The notes under the pieces: generated by a model
The model's input: only the letters and a program-made list of their open reading frames with translations
Databases searched by the model: none
What the model was told of the DNA's origin: nothing
Origin: Gracilaria domingensis
Lineage: Eukaryota; Rhodophyta; Florideophyceae; Gracilariales; Gracilariaceae
Length of the DNA: 50,425 nucleotides
Assembly (NCBI GenBank): GCA_022539475.1
Contig: VCMS01000364.1
Coordinates: forward strand, 1 to 50,425
Direction of reading: 5' to 3'
Part shown: piece after piece, positions 1-9,611 of the stretch
Position numbering within the stretch: the first letter of the stretch is position 1
Layout of the letters: each line of letters starts with the position of its first letter
Program-made: the position numbers and the translations under genes

Positions 1-135
1 AAATGTAGCCACCTTGGAAGGGAAGATAGTGGTCGCAGAGAGAGTAGGTGCGGTGCGCGTGGAAATTAGGGAGCTTTTGAAGGATGGAGAAGACGCGTTG
101 TTGCATTGAGGTGACGCGGTGGGCGTCGGAAGTGC

Positions 136-434
136 CGGGGGGTATGTTTTGGGAGGTCCGGGGAAGGAGCCAAAATGTGGCCAGGACGTGCCCACGGGCG
201 GAGGGGGGGGGAAGGTCGGTCGTGTTAGGGTAGGTACCCCAACACGACCGGACCCCCGCGCCTGCGGGCATGTTTTGGGCGATTCTTTGAAAAATGTGCG
301 ATTTTATGCCCTCGGGTGGGGGGGTCCGGTCGTGTCAGGGTACCCACCGTAACACGACCGACCGCCCCCGCCCGCGGGCACGTTCTGGCCACATTCTGGC
401 GCCTTCCCGGGACCTCCCAAAACACGCCCCCGCG
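136..434. repeat. Foldback (long inverted repeat) element
   Basis: The left arm (about 136-285) and right arm (about 300-434) are imperfect reverse complements along their whole length, with a short A/T-richer loop near 286-300. Both outer ends carry TGTTTTGGGAGGTC or its complement. Inside each arm is a smaller hairpin made of GGTCGTGTT and AACACGACC half-sites (218-249 and 328-359), so the unit could extrude as a branched cruciform. It encodes no credible protein. It resembles a MITE or foldback transposon, but no target duplication was identified, so a mobile origin is inferred. Confidence 0.75.
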
Positions 435-808
435 CAGTTATTTCGATACACCCGGCCACCGGTACGTTGGCGCCGCTGTCCACGTGTATTGGCGGGAGTA
501 GGCTGTACAAGAATGTGAATGAGTGTACTCTTGATTACTATGCAAATCATTTGAAGAGCACGATTAGAGAGCGCCACCATTTCTCGCGTAAGTCATCATT
601 GCGCGTACTTCACGACTCTAAAGCGTACAATCAGCGTACGAGCGGCCACGGACAGGACACGGAAGAGACTGGCAGTGCGCTGGGAGGAGCTGCCGAAAGC
701 GGGGGTGCCCAGCGTAAGTCGCCATATATAAAGGCTCGCCTCCGTTGTTGTATCGTCCAGAGCGAGCGTATTGTTGATATGAACCTTTCACTGCAATAGC
801 TGTTCAAC
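435..808 (+). promoter_or_regulatory. Intergenic stretch with TATA box (725-732)
   Basis: There is no convincing gene between the foldback repeat and the ATG at 809. A TATATAAA box lies at 725-732, which would place transcription start near 755-765. A six-codon upstream ORF (ATG at about 779) precedes the 809 start. The open frame from 467 that overlaps this segment starts at a non-ATG codon and looks like chance. Confidence 0.5.
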
Positions 809-1054
809 ATGAAGCCAACTCGTGATCGAAAGCGTACTCAAAGCGTGACTCCTCTCATACGGCGGAGCACTGGATCATTGCAAGGTGGAACGTGGGTTTC
901 TCTGCAGATGGATATTGAGAATGAAGGAAAGGTGATAGTCGGGGAAGCGTTGTTGCACGGAATTGGAAGTGTTCTACGCCGCAAGTTGAACGGGAAGCAA
1001 TTGGACCCAGGTCTTGTGGTGGTTCTTAATATTCTCATCAGTCGAAGCGGCTAG
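809..1054 (+). CDS. Small ORF (81 aa) downstream of TATA box; possible first exon or relic of the ParB-like gene
   Basis: This is the first ATG after the TATA box apart from a tiny uORF. The 81-residue product is basic at its N-terminus (several R/K/S/T), then has a mixed hydrophobic segment. I do not recognise a family. It lies in the same reading frame as the ParB-like ORF at 1412 and the oxygenase-like ORF further down. Only TAG (1052), TAA (1097) and TAA (1244) separate it from the 1412 ORF. It may therefore be the original N-terminus of a longer gene, joined by an unrecognised intron or cut off by stops. A stand-alone short protein is the alternative. Confidence 0.4.
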   Translation: MKPTRDRKRTQSVTPLIRRSTGSLQGGTWVSLQMDIENEGKVIVGEALLHGIGSVLRRKLNGKQLDPGLVVVLNILISRSG

Positions 1055-1411
1055 ACATTCTACCCTTACCGGGCGGAGGGCCTGGATCTTCCACAATAAA
1101 TCCATGATCTCCGGACGGCCGCTCCTTGGGATGAGAAAATGATGGAACCGGTGGCAGCCAGCATTCCGGCGTCCATGCGACGAACGGTGAGCGCTATGAG
1201 TGAGGTGATGACGCCGACAAGCCGCACGGAGCCAATTCGAAGTTAATCAACACCGAGAGGTAGCGCGTCCGTAACACCTCCGCGGGCCGGTCCGTCGTGT
1301 GTTACGAAGCGAACTATAGAGACGAGATCATCCCCAGCTACGAAGCGGAAAGGCCAAACAAAGTCTACCTCCGCTACGGAGCCCACTGCGTCGAAAAGGG
1401 CATCTCCTGCG
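1055..1411 (+). other. In-frame Ser/Thr/Lys/Arg-rich extension upstream of the ParB-like ORF
   Basis: The frame of the 1412 ORF is open back to 1247 and, beyond a TAA at 1244, again back to 1100. The translation is low-complexity: it is rich in S, T, P, K and R, with repeated blocks of the ATKRK / TASKRA kind, like a disordered nuclear tail. The next ATG upstream in frame is at 1196, before the TAA. This suggests that the annotated start at 1412 is internal to an older, longer N-terminal tail, or that an intron removes the stop. Confidence 0.4.
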
Positions 1412-2707
1412 ATGAATCAGACCGTCGACACAAGGGGATCTTCTGCGTCGAAACAGACGGTTCAGCAGGGGACGGCTGTGCAAGAGGAGGAAGATGAGAT
1501 CATGAAAGGTCCCCTTCCAGACGCGGATGCGCAATCCGCGCAAGGAGCTGGTCCATCTGTACCCCAAACTGCAGCACAAACTGCGGAGCAGCAGGACGAT
1601 GACGTTGTGCTTCTATCCGCAAGAATGGCACGTTCAAGTGTTTCTGGCGAGCGGTCTGGAACACAAGGGACACCTACTCGGAGCAAGACGTACAGACGAA
1701 TTCGTCAGAAGGTACCAAAGGTGAACCTCAATCAGTACCGGATGGTTGTTGTTACTGTTGACATCACTCTGGTGGACACTCCGCCCAATTTACTCCGTGG
1801 TGTAAGTAAACGCCACGTTGAAGCCCTTGTGAAGAGTATGGAGGAGCGGGGGATATTGCAGTCGATAGGTTCTCCAGTGGTGGCCTTACAAGATGCTACT
1901 ACGGGAGAGAGGGATACTGACAAGGGACGCCTAACGAAGAAGTGCTTCATTGTAGATGGTTTGCATCGTCTGAAAGCTATACAATATTTGGCAGCGACTG
2001 GTGCACCGAAGTGGAAGCGATTAGCCAAGTTTTGGCGTTGCAATCTGCTGATACGAAGAGATGGGAGGCCCATTGGGATGAAGGAATTGTTGTGTGTTGC
2101 TTCGTACCTCAATGAGTCGACGAGTACCATGCGAAGGATGATGTTTGCAGACAAGATACACTATATAGTTAGTGTGGTCGCCATTCTAATTGAAGATGTT
2201 GAGGGGGTGACGCCGGCAGACGTGGATCCTGCAGAAGTGACAGAAGTGTTGAAGGAGAGCCAACTGATTGGGACTGTGCAAGAGCGTCAGTATCTGAGAT
2301 GTGCCAATATCGCCCTGCAACTCATGTCTCGTGAGGGAATGCTGGCCCATTTCGAGGATATGTGTGAGAATGTGAGTGACATAGGTCTCACACATCTGTC
2401 CCATACTCCGCTATATGTTTTGGATCCCGAGGATTTTTCCTTCATTTTTGATTGTCTTCAGATGTTTCTATTGAAGGGAAAGTCGACGAACAAAAAGCAA
2501 AGGAAAAGCTTTGAGGAAGTTCGAGGTTTCTTTTATGATAGAGCAGTGTCTATGTTCCACGCGGCTCGAGCAGTGAGGAATGAACTAAACGAGGAAGAGT
2601 CGATGGAAGTGTTCCTGAAACGCGAAGTCAGTCTTTCTGCTCCATCGAATGAAGATGACGTTGAAGACCCAGCCAAAAATGCAGCTGTGTATCAGTTCCT
2701 TTTATGA
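1412..2707 (+). CDS. ParB/sulfiredoxin-fold domain protein
   Basis: This ORF encodes 431 aa from an ATG. Residues 1-100 are disordered, acidic and Ser/Thr-rich. From about residue 107 there is a ParB-N-like pattern: a beta strand, then a helix with VEALVKSMEERG, then at 180-190 the core motif IVDGLHRLKAI. That motif matches the DGxHR signature of ParB/Srx folds, which bind nucleotide and may have nuclease or CTPase activity. The C-terminal 240 residues are helical and unrecognised. Bacterial ParB segregates DNA, but eukaryotic members are poorly understood, so no role is assigned. The same reading frame continues past the TGA at 2705 through a basic linker to the next ORF, which suggests a two-gene unit or an ancestral fusion. 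Confidence 0.65.
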   Translation: MNQTVDTRGSSASKQTVQQGTAVQEEEDEIMKGPLPDADAQSAQGAGPSVPQTAAQTAEQQDDDVVLLSARMARSSVSGERSGTQGTPTRSKTYRRIRQKVPKVNLNQYRMVVVTVDITLVDTPPNLLRGVSKRHVEALVKSMEERGILQSIGSPVVALQDATTGERDTDKGRLTKKCFIVDGLHRLKAIQYLAATGAPKWKRLAKFWRCNLLIRRDGRPIGMKELLCVASYLNESTSTMRRMMFADKIHYIVSVVAILIEDVEGVTPADVDPAEVTEVLKESQLIGTVQERQYLRCANIALQLMSREGMLAHFEDMCENVSDIGLTHLSHTPLYVLDPEDFSFIFDCLQMFLLKGKSTNKKQRKSFEEVRGFFYDRAVSMFHAARAVRNELNEEESMEVFLKREVSLSAPSNEDDVEDPAKNAAVYQFLL

Positions 2708-2830
2708 CAGGTTGTGAACTTCAACACATTGCCGCGTGTTCGGAGCAGAACGAACTCAACTAGAACTGCCACGCCTTCCGTTCAGAATCGATTGCGGACG
2801 ATGCTCAAGTAAATTCCGCCCCTCGCACCA

Positions 2831-4725
2831 GTGAAGCAGTCCGTGACGAAGAGGAGGACTCCCGCTGCTGCTGCTGCAACATCTGCCGGTGAAGAAGGGA
2901 AACCGCGAAGAAGTGCACGAGAACGGGCGCAGGTGAGTTATAGGGAAATTGAGCACGGCCGAAATCGAGGTTCCATAGAAGTTCTGGATAGCCCTGAAGA
3001 AGAACAGCGGGCTCCGCCGAGGAAGAAACAGATAAAGACTTTCACACAACAGATGAGATCTACTCTGAACAGCATGACACCGGATGACCTGATGTCTCAA
3101 CTAAATGAACATTTGCTGAGAGGAATGTCGATGAAGGTTCAGTTCGTGGCATTGGAAGAGGGAGCGAATGCAGAGAACGCAGGCAGTTCTGCATTTGTGG
3201 ATGACGAAGAGCTTCTTGCTGTGACAGTTCCACGGGTTGTCACCGTCGAGAAAGATGCTGCGCCAGACGATCAGCAAGAGACAGGTGGGGGGTCATTTGA
3301 TGTAGAGTTACCTACAGCTCTTCCGGAATCTGAGGAGCACGGAATTGTTCGAAGAGACCCATATGATGTCCCACCGAACCCATCATGGTGCGGGTATGTC
3401 AGGCTGAGACCGCAGGAATGGCAAGGGAAGAACGTAATTGAGCACAAGGACCCCTGGCTCAGAGTCATTCACTTGCCGAAGGGATATAGGTCGGAGCTGC
3501 TAAGTGTCTCGAATCTCAGAGATGTACACTTTCTCGTCTTTTGGCACGCTGTAAGGGCTGAACATCGCCTACGGGCGGAGACATTTGGTATGCAGTATCC
3601 TCGTACTCGGCCGACAGGTATGGATGATGTAGAGGTGCTGTGGGTTGCTGCGAAGGAGCATGACGAATTTGGGCAAATGTTCTTCGCCCGAATGCAAGCT
3701 GAGCTAAGGCAGAATGGATATTACGTGCTTGATGGCTTTGCGACGGATAATGGTGTCCCTAAATGGGAGGAGTTGGAAGAAGTTCGGGAGTTCGGAGATG
3801 TGTCGGGGAAGTTGGTGGACTTCTTCGAGAATGAGTATGGAGCGATGCCGGACATACGGAAAGGAGAGGAACAGAAGTCGTTTGTTCAAATAATCAACGA
3901 TGATGAAGGATGGAAGGACGGTAGCGATGGACCATTTGAGGGGAGAGTGATGTCGACACGTTGGGGTACGGTGGAGAAGCCGGAGGATAATGAGGAGCTC
4001 AGGTGGGTTGTAAGGTCGCGTGCTTTACTTGATGTTCGAATGGGTACAATTGCTGCGGCTTTGGGACTATGGGACAATGAAAGGGAAGCTGTGAAGATGT
4101 ACACTCCGAAAACTGGTGGTCGATTTCTGGGGACCTCGAGAAAATGCAAGCGCCAGACGCTGCACACCGACTTCAGTGGTCTGGTTACGAAGGAAACAAT
4201 GAATACTGGCAACCCCGGATACTTTGTAATGGCCTCTGGGAAGAGAGCTTTCCTCTCTGGGTGAGCGCTGGAAGCCATCAACTGGTGGGGATGAACAACC
4301 AACAGTTGCGAGTGATGTCGGAGGTGTATCCAGCGAAGAAGATAATCATCCCACCGTACTCTGTATTCGTGGGCCGTGGTGATGTGACACATGCTGGAGC
4401 AAGTGGGAAGGACAAGGTGGATAGGCCCGAGTCTATGGATTTGCTGGTTAGATACCACATGTACATGGTACCAGAGGGCTACGCACTACCTGATGCTGTT
4501 CATCGGGTGCGGGATTTCCGACCCACGTTTGTCAATGGTGACGAGGAGGAGGAGGCGGAGGATGAACTGTTGTCCGATAAGGAGGATGGGGCGGTTGACA
4601 TGGACGAAGACCAAGTGGTCGTGGAGATTGGTGTGGAAGCGGAGGCCGATAGAACCGAAGCGCTCGAGAGCAGTAGTGATGACGATTTGCCCATAATGAG
4701 GCTGCGAGTGCCTCGAAGCGGATGA
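2831..4725 (+). pseudogene. 2OG-Fe(II) oxygenase-like protein (JBP/TET-like arrangement possible), frameshifted
   Basis: Open from 2813 after a TAA; the first codon at 2831 is GTG, so a true ATG start is not visible. About 470 residues precede a TGA at 4262, and the homologous continuation lies one frame back (to 4725). The break sits at about 4250 and looks like one missing base. Across the break there is a double-stranded beta-helix oxygenase pattern: HxD within LHTDF (H445, D447), a distal histidine in GDVTHAGA, and an arginine in LVRYHMY. The N-terminal 60 residues are basic and disordered, and the C-terminal 60 are very acidic. Such enzymes use Fe(II) and 2-oxoglutarate; the substrate is unknown. 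Association with a ParB-like partner makes a DNA-directed role conceivable. Alternatives are a phytanoyl-type hydroxylase or an unrelated cupin. Confidence 0.5.
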
Positions 4726-4935
4726 GAATGAGATGATTAGTAAATTATGAGTGTCTTGCGAGTATTAAGAGTAGTATACTATTTTAAGGCTATACATATG
4801 AACATAGAAAGGGTGCGGCAGGCTGGTAATGGAACAAATGTCATACGTCTTAGGTCCAGTTGCGTCTAATTGCAACATGCAACATGCTCGGTATCGTTAA
4901 CATCATTGGTGGCATCATTCAATTGGCAATTGAAC

Positions 4936-5901
4936 ATGAAGCGTCCTACCACTTCTGAAAGTGCACTTGAGGATGCTTTGAAGAAAAGTATGAAGATGAA
5001 AAGTCTATGCAGTTCCTGTCTATGTAGTACTGGTGGCAGTATAGTGACTGTATCAGGAAAAATGGCAGAGGAACAGAGAGACCTGACGGAAATTTCACCC
5101 AATACCTTTTCTAAGTTTATATATGCCAATGGTTACGGTATATTAAGTTCCGTTGATGGAACGTTGAGAAGAGAAGGAGAGTCAATTCCAGAAGAAGTTG
5201 TGAAGTGTATGAAGTTCATTGACGAACGTGTTGGTTTCTGACTTGTCACAGGGGGTGATGTGGGTGACGTGGAGGGGAAAATGGAAGGACTCGGAGACAA
5301 TAAGTTTGGTGTCTCGGCGAATCATGGAGCTTTCCTCCGTTTCTCTGACGAGAGGGAAATTAAGGCTGCATTCAATGATCACACCCTTGACCACACTGTT
5401 GACGGACTACTGTTCCTGGCAAGGGATTTGAATAGGAGGCATGGTATTGTGAACGATGATGAGAAGGGGTTCGTTGAGACCAGAAGTGATAGTGGCCTTC
5501 CCAATTTCGTGTACAAAAAACTGTGGCAGTGGAGAGAAGAAGTACATTCTGCTATTGGGGAATTGTTGCAGAAGATGAATGCGTTTTTTATCTATCCCGG
5601 CGATAAAAGTTGCGAAATTATGGACAAGCGATAGACAAAAGGAAGCGGAGGAACAAATCTTGTGGATAATGAACCGAGATTTATTGATACGGATGACGTT
5701 GTGAAGTTCGGAAGTGCTATAAGCAACGTTCCTTTGCATGAGGTAGGCGTGTACGGCGTACACGTCAAAGAAGATTGTATCCCAGGTGGAGTACACAACC
5801 TGTTCGAAAGCGTGGAGGATGTAAATTCCACAATTATGCTGGTGGCTCTGTTGTACGGCTACGAGGAAAAGGAGCACGATAAAAACCACCATGAATCATA
5901 A
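4936..5901 (+). pseudogene. Dead paralog of the adjacent HAD-family phosphatase
   Basis: One frame running from 4936 to 5901 matches the minus-strand gene at 5954-6904 along its length. It is interrupted only by TGA at 5239, where the intact copy has Gly after GFxxATG's first GF, and by TAG at 5632, where the intact copy has Phe. No frameshifts are needed over more than 300 codons. The nucleophile motif DIDGT of the intact copy has become SVDGT, so the first catalytic Asp is lost. The ND-type motif IV is also gone. The first ~40 codons before the ATG at 5062 have no counterpart. The two copies are convergent (tails 52 bp apart), which points to an inverted duplication followed by loss of one member. 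Confidence 0.75.
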
Positions 5902-5953
5902 AAGGGTATTGAGATATATACGACTCTTTTATTACTGAGATCTCATATCCTAG

Positions 5954-6904
5954 CTAAGTATTACAGGCATCGTAGCACTTGAAACAAATTCCAAGAGCAT
6001 TTCTAAACCATTGAAACTTGCATTTTGTGTACCAGTACAGTTCTGCCACCCTTCTGATGGTCTCATGCACGTCCTCCACCCCATCAACAAGATATGTTAC
6101 CGCTGCTGGAGGGTCGTCTCCCTTCACATGAACCGCCAGGGTTGCCATTTCATATAGGGGGCCATCATTGGAAGCATTCCCGAAAGCAACGATTAAATGT
6201 GTGTCGAACTGGGGGTCGTTTTCAACCAAGGCTAGCGCCCCACTATTTTTCGTGAAACGAATGTCCCCTATGTCACAGTTTTCATCTTGAGGGTACGCAA
6301 CCAGGTTCGGAAAGGATGTCAACACTTTTGAAATACCGGAGTTAACTTCTGTTTTCCACTTCGACAGTCCATTGTACGTGAAGTTAGGGAGTCCACTGTC
6401 TTTTCTAGCGCTCACAACTGCTTGTTGACGCTCTTCCTGAAGTCCGTGCGATTCATTTAGGGAGAGTGCAAGTCTCTCAAGTTCGGCTTCACATCTTTCG
6501 TAGCCTTCCCTGTCATGGTCTTGATCAATTTCAGTACCATTGGATAATCTCACCCGTGCGCCTTGGTTTCCAGAGATGCCAAAAGTGTAGCCACCCAGGT
6601 GCTCCATGAAACTCTCGGCATCCTCTATATCACGCCCAGTAGCAATTCCGAAACCAACGCGTGCATTGATGTACTTCATGCATTTGACTGTTTCGGCAGG
6701 AATGTTGTCCCCAGCTCTTTTCAGAGTACCGTCAATATCACTAATCACGGCGTAGCCATTTTCGAATATTTCGTTAGCCAGGTGCTGAGGAGTTACTTCT
6801 TGGGCTCTAATTTCTGAGTTATACATGTTTTGAAAGCTTTCGAAAGGGTTCGTTTTGCAAATGGGTGTAGGTATACGAATGAGAAGGATGTGATTGATGT
6901 TCAC
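5954..6904 (-). CDS. HAD-superfamily (type IIB / trehalose-6-phosphate phosphatase-like) hydrolase
   Basis: The ORF is intact, 316 aa, with an ATG at 6904. Motif I DIDGT lies near residues 56-60, motif II ATGR near 84-87, and a motif IV-like GNASND near 235-240. The order and spacing suit Cof/sucrose-phosphatase/TPP-type HAD IIB enzymes, which hydrolyse sugar phosphates with an Asp nucleophile and Mg2+. The first acidic residue of motif IV is Asn rather than the usual Asp. A later segment with GVEDVHETI resembles the C-terminal helix of trehalose phosphatases. The first ~30 residues are not conserved in the paralog and could be a short targeting extension. The exact substrate is unknown. The dead paralog lies tail-to-tail downstream. 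Confidence 0.7.
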   Translation of the reverse strand: MNINHILLIRIPTPICKTNPFESFQNMYNSEIRAQEVTPQHLANEIFENGYAVISDIDGTLKRAGDNIPAETVKCMKYINARVGFGIATGRDIEDAESFMEHLGGYTFGISGNQGARVRLSNGTEIDQDHDREGYERCEAELERLALSLNESHGLQEERQQAVVSARKDSGLPNFTYNGLSKWKTEVNSGISKVLTSFPNLVAYPQDENCDIGDIRFTKNSGALALVENDPQFDTHLIVAFGNASNDGPLYEMATLAVHVKGDDPPAAVTYLVDGVEDVHETIRRVAELYWYTKCKFQWFRNALGICFKCYDACNT

Positions 6905-7474
6905 AAGGTGTTTCGTAGTAGAAAAAGAGTCTAAGAAAGACCATATACGGCTATTGTAGTACTGTTTTAAAACATTACTAGGACGAGAAGCTTTTGCATC
7001 GATTTGAAGTAAAGAAAGGATGATTTAGTCGTAAATTATATGTAGGGGTTCAAGTGGGTAAAGAAAACTATGAATATCTTCAACATGAGCTTAGAAATCA
7101 AGATCAGTAAAACAACCTCCATTAAGGTTTGAAACCCATAAAAGGTTTACCTTACTTTATACGGGTGCCCCAAGTATTACAAAGGCTTAGTTCTTCAGAA
7201 ATATCACAATTTTTGTACTTGTTCTGTTACTAGTATCGTGCACTTTAATGATATGGAATGACCATTTTCCATCTAGCAAAAACTTAGCCAAGTATTAGTG
7301 ATAAGGGATGTAGGATTTAAAAGGGCATATTTGAACCGCAGAAGGACGAACAGTATAAGTAATGTAATAGGAACAGGTCATTTAGAAAAAGTATATTTTA
7401 TGTTTATCTATCTTCAAAAGCTTCGTCCCCACATCAATAAGGTCTAGAACACCAAAACGTCATGTGTTCTAACC
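6905..7474. other. AT-rich intergenic region
   Basis: I see no ORF of consequence, RNA gene or clear repeat. It separates the 5' end of the HAD gene from the 3' end of the reductase-like gene, so it should hold the HAD promoter. No convincing TATA box was fixed. Confidence 0.6.
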
Positions 7475-8377
7475 TCAAAGCTGGGGGAATGAGGAGGGGG
7501 ATAGCTTTTCCTTAACAACGTTGACATAGTTTAAATGAAAAGGAGCGGGGTCTCCGTCTACGATGTCTCTTTCTTGGCGGGAAAAGTCGTAGAAGTACGC
7601 GTTCCTAAACTGAAAGACGGAGAAAGAAGTAGGGAAGCCAACGAGAGTTTTCCCATATGCAAGAAGTCGCCCAACGGTCTCTTCCAGGTTGAAAGTAGTA
7701 TTTGTCTTAAGCGAAACTATCTTCAACAGCTCTTTCATTATTGTAAACAGCACCGTACTGCACTCTGTAGCGACTACGTCCATAGGAATGAAACCTCTTG
7801 AGGCCCCGAGGATGTTGAACGCTGATAACCACACGAGCTTCTCATAATAGCTTACGAGATATGTGTCTTCGTCGACAAGCCCTCAAGTGAGACCCATAGA
7901 TCTAAACCTGTCTGCAACGTTGGAGGCCCACTTTCCTGTTGCGACAGTGAAACCATCCGGACTTTGAGAAGTAACTCCATCCTGCGGAGCTGCGTTTGTT
8001 GAGGGGAAATCAACGTATAGGACAACTTTTGAACAATTGTCCACACCGAGCTTCGAAAGCAATGGTATGATGTCTCCATTCTGGAAGAAAACGAGATTCT
8101 CTCTGAGCGAATAAGGGCAAGACTGAATTACGGTCTCCAGGGAGTTCGTCCTTCCACAAACTAGTATCAGTACATCAGAAATATGAGAGGTAGCAGCCAT
8201 GCAGCAGAATTCTTGTGCGGAAATGACCATATCTTCTTCGTCCGCCAGCATGGTACCTATACGCCCCATTCCAACAATAACGGCCCGAGTCCTTCGGGTC
8301 GGAGATGAGGCCTGAGGGACGTCAGAGTATCTGGGACTCGGAGGCGGAGTCGGAGGCATGTCGGACTGGGAGTTCAT
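7475..8377 (-). pseudogene. Ketopantoate reductase (PanE/ApbA)-like gene with one in-frame stop
   Basis: From the ATG at 8377 (MNSQSD) one frame runs about 300 codons to 7475, close to the family length, interrupted only by TGA at 7883-7885 (codon ~165). The N-terminus has a Pro/Ser-rich leader, then a Rossmann segment VIVGMGRIG (GxGxxG) and a DVLILVCGRTNS segment as in NADP-binding ketopantoate reductases. FFQNGDI and TVATGKW follow as in the substrate-side strands. After the stop, the C-terminal helical half has KLVWLSAFNILGA, where the family has a Lys/Asn-containing dimer helix. The enzyme would reduce 2-dehydropantoate for CoA synthesis, but many relatives have unknown substrates. The stop could be a real nonsense mutation, a polymorphism or an error. 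It is divergent from the epimerase gene. Confidence 0.65.
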
Positions 8378-8777
8378 TGCAAGTGTTCCATTGTTTTTGT
8401 AAGACGATAAAATTGAAAGATGGGGGGGAGAACTGCTGGGGTAAATAGTGATACTTAAGTACAAACGGTTGGGAAGCGCAGAACGGGAACATGGTTCACC
8501 TTGTGAAAGTGAGCGAAATTTATGATATGTGATTGTACTGAATGAATGATAAAGCTTGTATGAGACGACATGCCACAAAGTGTGGTGATGTTTTATGAAA
8601 AGTAGGTGGAAGAGTAAAAAGTGTACAATGAATGAAACTGATTTCGAACCTGAGTTGTAAAGTACGAGTTACGGGGAGCTTGAATACAGGATGAAAGGAG
8701 CCATTTTGGCTTCAGAAATGACGTGAACGGGTTCTATAGCTTCACTCGGATTGCCATAATCTTCTTTTTTATTGAGG

Positions 8778-8785
8778 TATAAAAA
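8778..8785 (+). promoter_or_regulatory. TATA box of the ribulose-phosphate 3-epimerase gene
   Basis: TATAAAAA lies 56 bp upstream of the ATG at 8841, which gives a predicted start of transcription near 8808-8815 and a short leader. The divergent reductase-like gene starts at 8377, so the roughly 460 bp between them (8378-8840) is a two-way promoter region with no other gene. Confidence 0.6.
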
Positions 8786-8840
8786 GGGAGTATGTCTGGG
8801 AGGGACGGGTTTGGCGATACTGAAGTTACTGGTGTTCAGT

Positions 8841-9540
8841 ATGGATTCTCGTTTAATTATAGCGCCATCAATTTTGGCTTCAGACTTTGCTCGCCTTTCA
8901 GATGAAGCGAGTGCAATGGAAGAGGCTGGAGCGGAGTGGCTGCATATAGATGTAATGGATGGTCATTTTGTGGCGAACCTTACTGTTGAACCGACTGTTG
9001 TGAGAGCGTTGCGGATGCATACGAAATTATTTTTGGACTGTCATCTGATGGTATCAGATCCTGGGCGATGGATAAAAGACTTTGCAGAAGCAGGCGCAGA
9101 AGGAGTCACATTTCATATCGAGAGTGTGGCTAAGGGACGAGAAAAGTGCGAGGTACCAACTGAGGAGGAGAACGTGGTGTTGAAGGAATTATGTAACCGA
9201 ATTAAAAGGATGGGAATGCAGGTTGGAGTTGCGTTGCGCCCGAATACGTCTATAAAGGTCGTAGAAGCACTTATGAAGGAAGGAGTTGTAGGACATGTTA
9301 TTGTTGATGACGGTGGAGCCAGGGTTTGGAGGACAGGCGTTTATGGAGGGTGTTCTTGATAAAGTGCGACATGCAAGGGAGTTGTACCCAAGAATAGGGA
9401 TACAGGCGGATGGGGGTATTGGACTGAGTACTGTGAAAGGAGTAGTGAAGGCCGGTGCAAACATTTTAGTTGCAGGATCTGCCATCTTTGGCTCGAGTAA
9501 CCCAGCTCATGTCATAGCTGGTTTTCGAAAGGTTGGTTAG
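8841..9540 (+). pseudogene. RPE: Ribulose-phosphate 3-epimerase, interrupted by a 1-nt insertion
   Basis: The TIM-barrel enzyme of the pentose-phosphate pathway and Calvin cycle interconverts ribulose-5-P and xylulose-5-P. From the ATG at 8841 the protein has the strand-1 motif IAPSILASDF, the metal/catalytic motif LHIDVMDGHF, HLMV, and after the break MTVEPGFGGQ and QADGGI, the phosphate-binding and catalytic loops. Total length (~232 codons) matches the cytosolic family. There is no plastid transit peptide, so a cytosolic form is likely. At 9291-9292 an extra G shifts the frame between EGVV and the MxxxMTVEPG strand. All catalytic motifs are intact on either side. That makes a recent mutation or a sequencing error more likely than long decay. 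Confidence 0.85.
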
Positions 9541-9611
9541 AGATAGTATCATAAAATTATTGTTTATTACATTGTTACCTTTACGTGTTATCACAACTAT
9601 ATTCTCCGTCT

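Noticed and set aside
809..8377. Genetic-code change making TAA/TAG/TGA coding
   Set aside because: All three stops occur inside broken genes, while intact genes end at ordinary stops (TAG for RPE, TGA for hAT), and single-base indels occur as well.
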